From Hyphomonadaceae bacterium UBA1001 (GTDB taxonomy: Bacteria > Pseudomonadota > Alphaproteobacteria > Caulobacterales > Aquidulcibacteraceae), in assembly GCA_002291875.1 (NCBI GenBank), contig DBAV01000090.1:1-5339 (forward strand): a stretch of DNA of 5,339 nt, in the 5' to 3' direction. Of this stretch, positions 4,367 through 5,339 are shown in pieces. The notes beneath the pieces were generated by a model. That model saw only the letters and a list, made by a program, of their open reading frames with translations, was not told the origin of the DNA and did not search any database. Both the position numbers and the translations under genes were made by a program. Position 1 is the first letter of the stretch. The number at the start of each line of letters is the position of its first letter.

Positions 4367-5339
4367 ATGAGCGAGGAACGCCGCACCTTCACCGACGAGG
4401 AGGCGCTGGCCTTCCACCGCGACCCCACCCCCGGAAAGCTTTCGGTCACACCGTCGAAACCCATGGCGACGCAGCGCGACCTCAGCCTGGCCTATTCGCC
4501 GGGCGTGGCGGTGCCGGTGCGCGCCATCGCCGCCGACCCCGAGAGCGCCTATGACTACACGTCCAAGGGCAACACCGTTGCGGTGATCTCGAACGGCACG
4601 GCCATTCTGGGCCTGGGCAATCTGGGGGCGCTGGCGTCCAAGCCGGTGATGGAAGGCAAGTCGGTGCTGTTCAAGCGCTTTGCCGACATCGACTCGATCG
4701 ACGTCGAGGTGTTCACCGAGGACGTCGAGGAGCTGATCACCACCGTGCGCAATATCGGGCGCACCTGGGGCGGCATCAATCTGGAAGACATCAAGAGCCC
4801 CGAATGCTTTGTCATCGAGAGCCGCCTGCGCGACGAGCTGGACATTCCGGTCTTTCACGATGACCAGCATGGCACCGCCATCATTGCCGCGGCGGGCCTG
4901 ATCAATGCCTGCGAGATCACCGGGCGCCGCCTTCAGGACATCAGGGTGGTGGTCAATGGCGCCGGCGCGGCCGGCCTGTCGGTCATCGGCCTGATCAAGC
5001 ATCTGGGCGTGCCGCACGACAACGTCATCGTCTGCGACCGCGAGGGCGTGGTGTATCGCGGCCGCCCGTCGGGCATGGACCAGTTCAAGGCCGCCCATGC
5101 GGTGGACACGCCGCTGCGCACGCTGGCCGATGCGATGGCGGGCGCGGACTGTTTCATGGGCCTTTCGGTGGCCCGCGCGGTGTCCAAGGACATGGTCAAG
5201 TCGATGGCGGCCAACCCGATCATCTTCGCCATGGCCAACCCCGACCCCGAGATCACGCCCGAAGAGATCAAGGAGGTGCGCGGTGACGCCATCATCGCCA
5301 CCGGCCGGTCGGACTATCCCAACCAGGTCAACAACGTCC
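4367..5339 (+). CDS. maeB: MaeB-type malic enzyme (3' end missing)
   Basis: The N-terminal 324 residues of a malic enzyme, which oxidatively decarboxylates L-malate to pyruvate and CO2 while reducing NADP+ (or NAD+). It is cytoplasmic and links the TCA cycle to pyruvate and NADPH supply. Visible in order: LAYSPGVA (41-48) with likely catalytic Tyr43; SKGNTVAVISNGTAILGLGNLGALASKPVMEGK (66-98) with likely catalytic Lys98; GINLEDI (136-142) with metal ligands Glu140 and Asp141; FHDDQHGTA (163-171) with Asp165 and Asp166; the Rossmann loop GAGAAG (198-203); FAMANPDPEI; and GRSDYPNQVNNV at the window edge. Long-type family members are about 750-770 residues with a phosphotransacetylase-like C-terminal domain, which would lie beyond the window and cannot be confirmed. 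NADP versus NAD preference (Tme or Dme in rhizobial naming) is not settled by this part. The gene stands 114 bases after its neighbour, with its own likely promoter. Confidence 0.96.
   Translation, partial: MSEERRTFTDEEALAFHRDPTPGKLSVTPSKPMATQRDLSLAYSPGVAVPVRAIAADPESAYDYTSKGNTVAVISNGTAILGLGNLGALASKPVMEGKSVLFKRFADIDSIDVEVFTEDVEELITTVRNIGRTWGGINLEDIKSPECFVIESRLRDELDIPVFHDDQHGTAIIAAAGLINACEITGRRLQDIRVVVNGAGAAGLSVIGLIKHLGVPHDNVIVCDREGVVYRGRPSGMDQFKAAHAVDTPLRTLADAMAGADCFMGLSVARAVSKDMVKSMAANPIIFAMANPDPEITPEEIKEVRGDAIIATGRSDYPNQVNNV

Noticed and set aside
4286..5098. A 270-residue minus-strand frame over the malic enzyme
   Set aside because: It is a shadow of the maeB coding strand with no recognisable domain, and the + strand frame matches malic enzyme throughout.

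Overview
The window looks like chromosomal DNA from a GC-rich alphaproteobacterium. The TonB-dependent receptor resembles those of Caulobacterales, Maricaulales and sphingomonads, the malic enzyme is of the MaeB type, and GTCATCCCGGA palindromic repeats sit between genes. The order-level placement is inference. All four supported genes lie on the + strand. The long minus-strand reading frames are GC-bias shadows.

Layout: (1) 1-620 is the 3' part of an ATP-grasp ligase-like gene, cut by the left edge. (2) 621-960 is a 340-base intergenic region. It holds three related palindromic repeats (639-665, 688-723 inverted, 748-794), then two small inverted repeats just before the next gene. (3) 961-3231 encodes a complete 756-residue TonB-dependent outer-membrane receptor with signal peptide, TonB box, plug and barrel. 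(4) 3232-3400 holds a 60-base unit present twice in tandem (55/60 identical). Each unit contains two facing hairpins with the same loop, which makes it a REP/BIME-like element. (5) 3401-4252 encodes a 283-residue membrane-anchored protein with the layout of a YkuE-like calcineurin-type metallophosphoesterase. Nearly every recognisable metal ligand has been replaced, so it is a probable pseudoenzyme. (6) 4253-4366 is the leader of the malic enzyme gene, with a candidate promoter, a perfect hairpin and a ribosome binding site. (7) 4367 to the right edge is the N-terminal part of a MaeB-type malic enzyme.

The genes do not form an obvious pathway or operon. The gaps of 340, 169 and 114 bases, two of them filled with repeats, suggest separate transcription units. 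The most unusual contents are the apparently inactivated but intact metallophosphoesterase homologue and the twin-hairpin tandem repeat beside it. I found no CRISPR array, RNA gene, transposase or phage gene.
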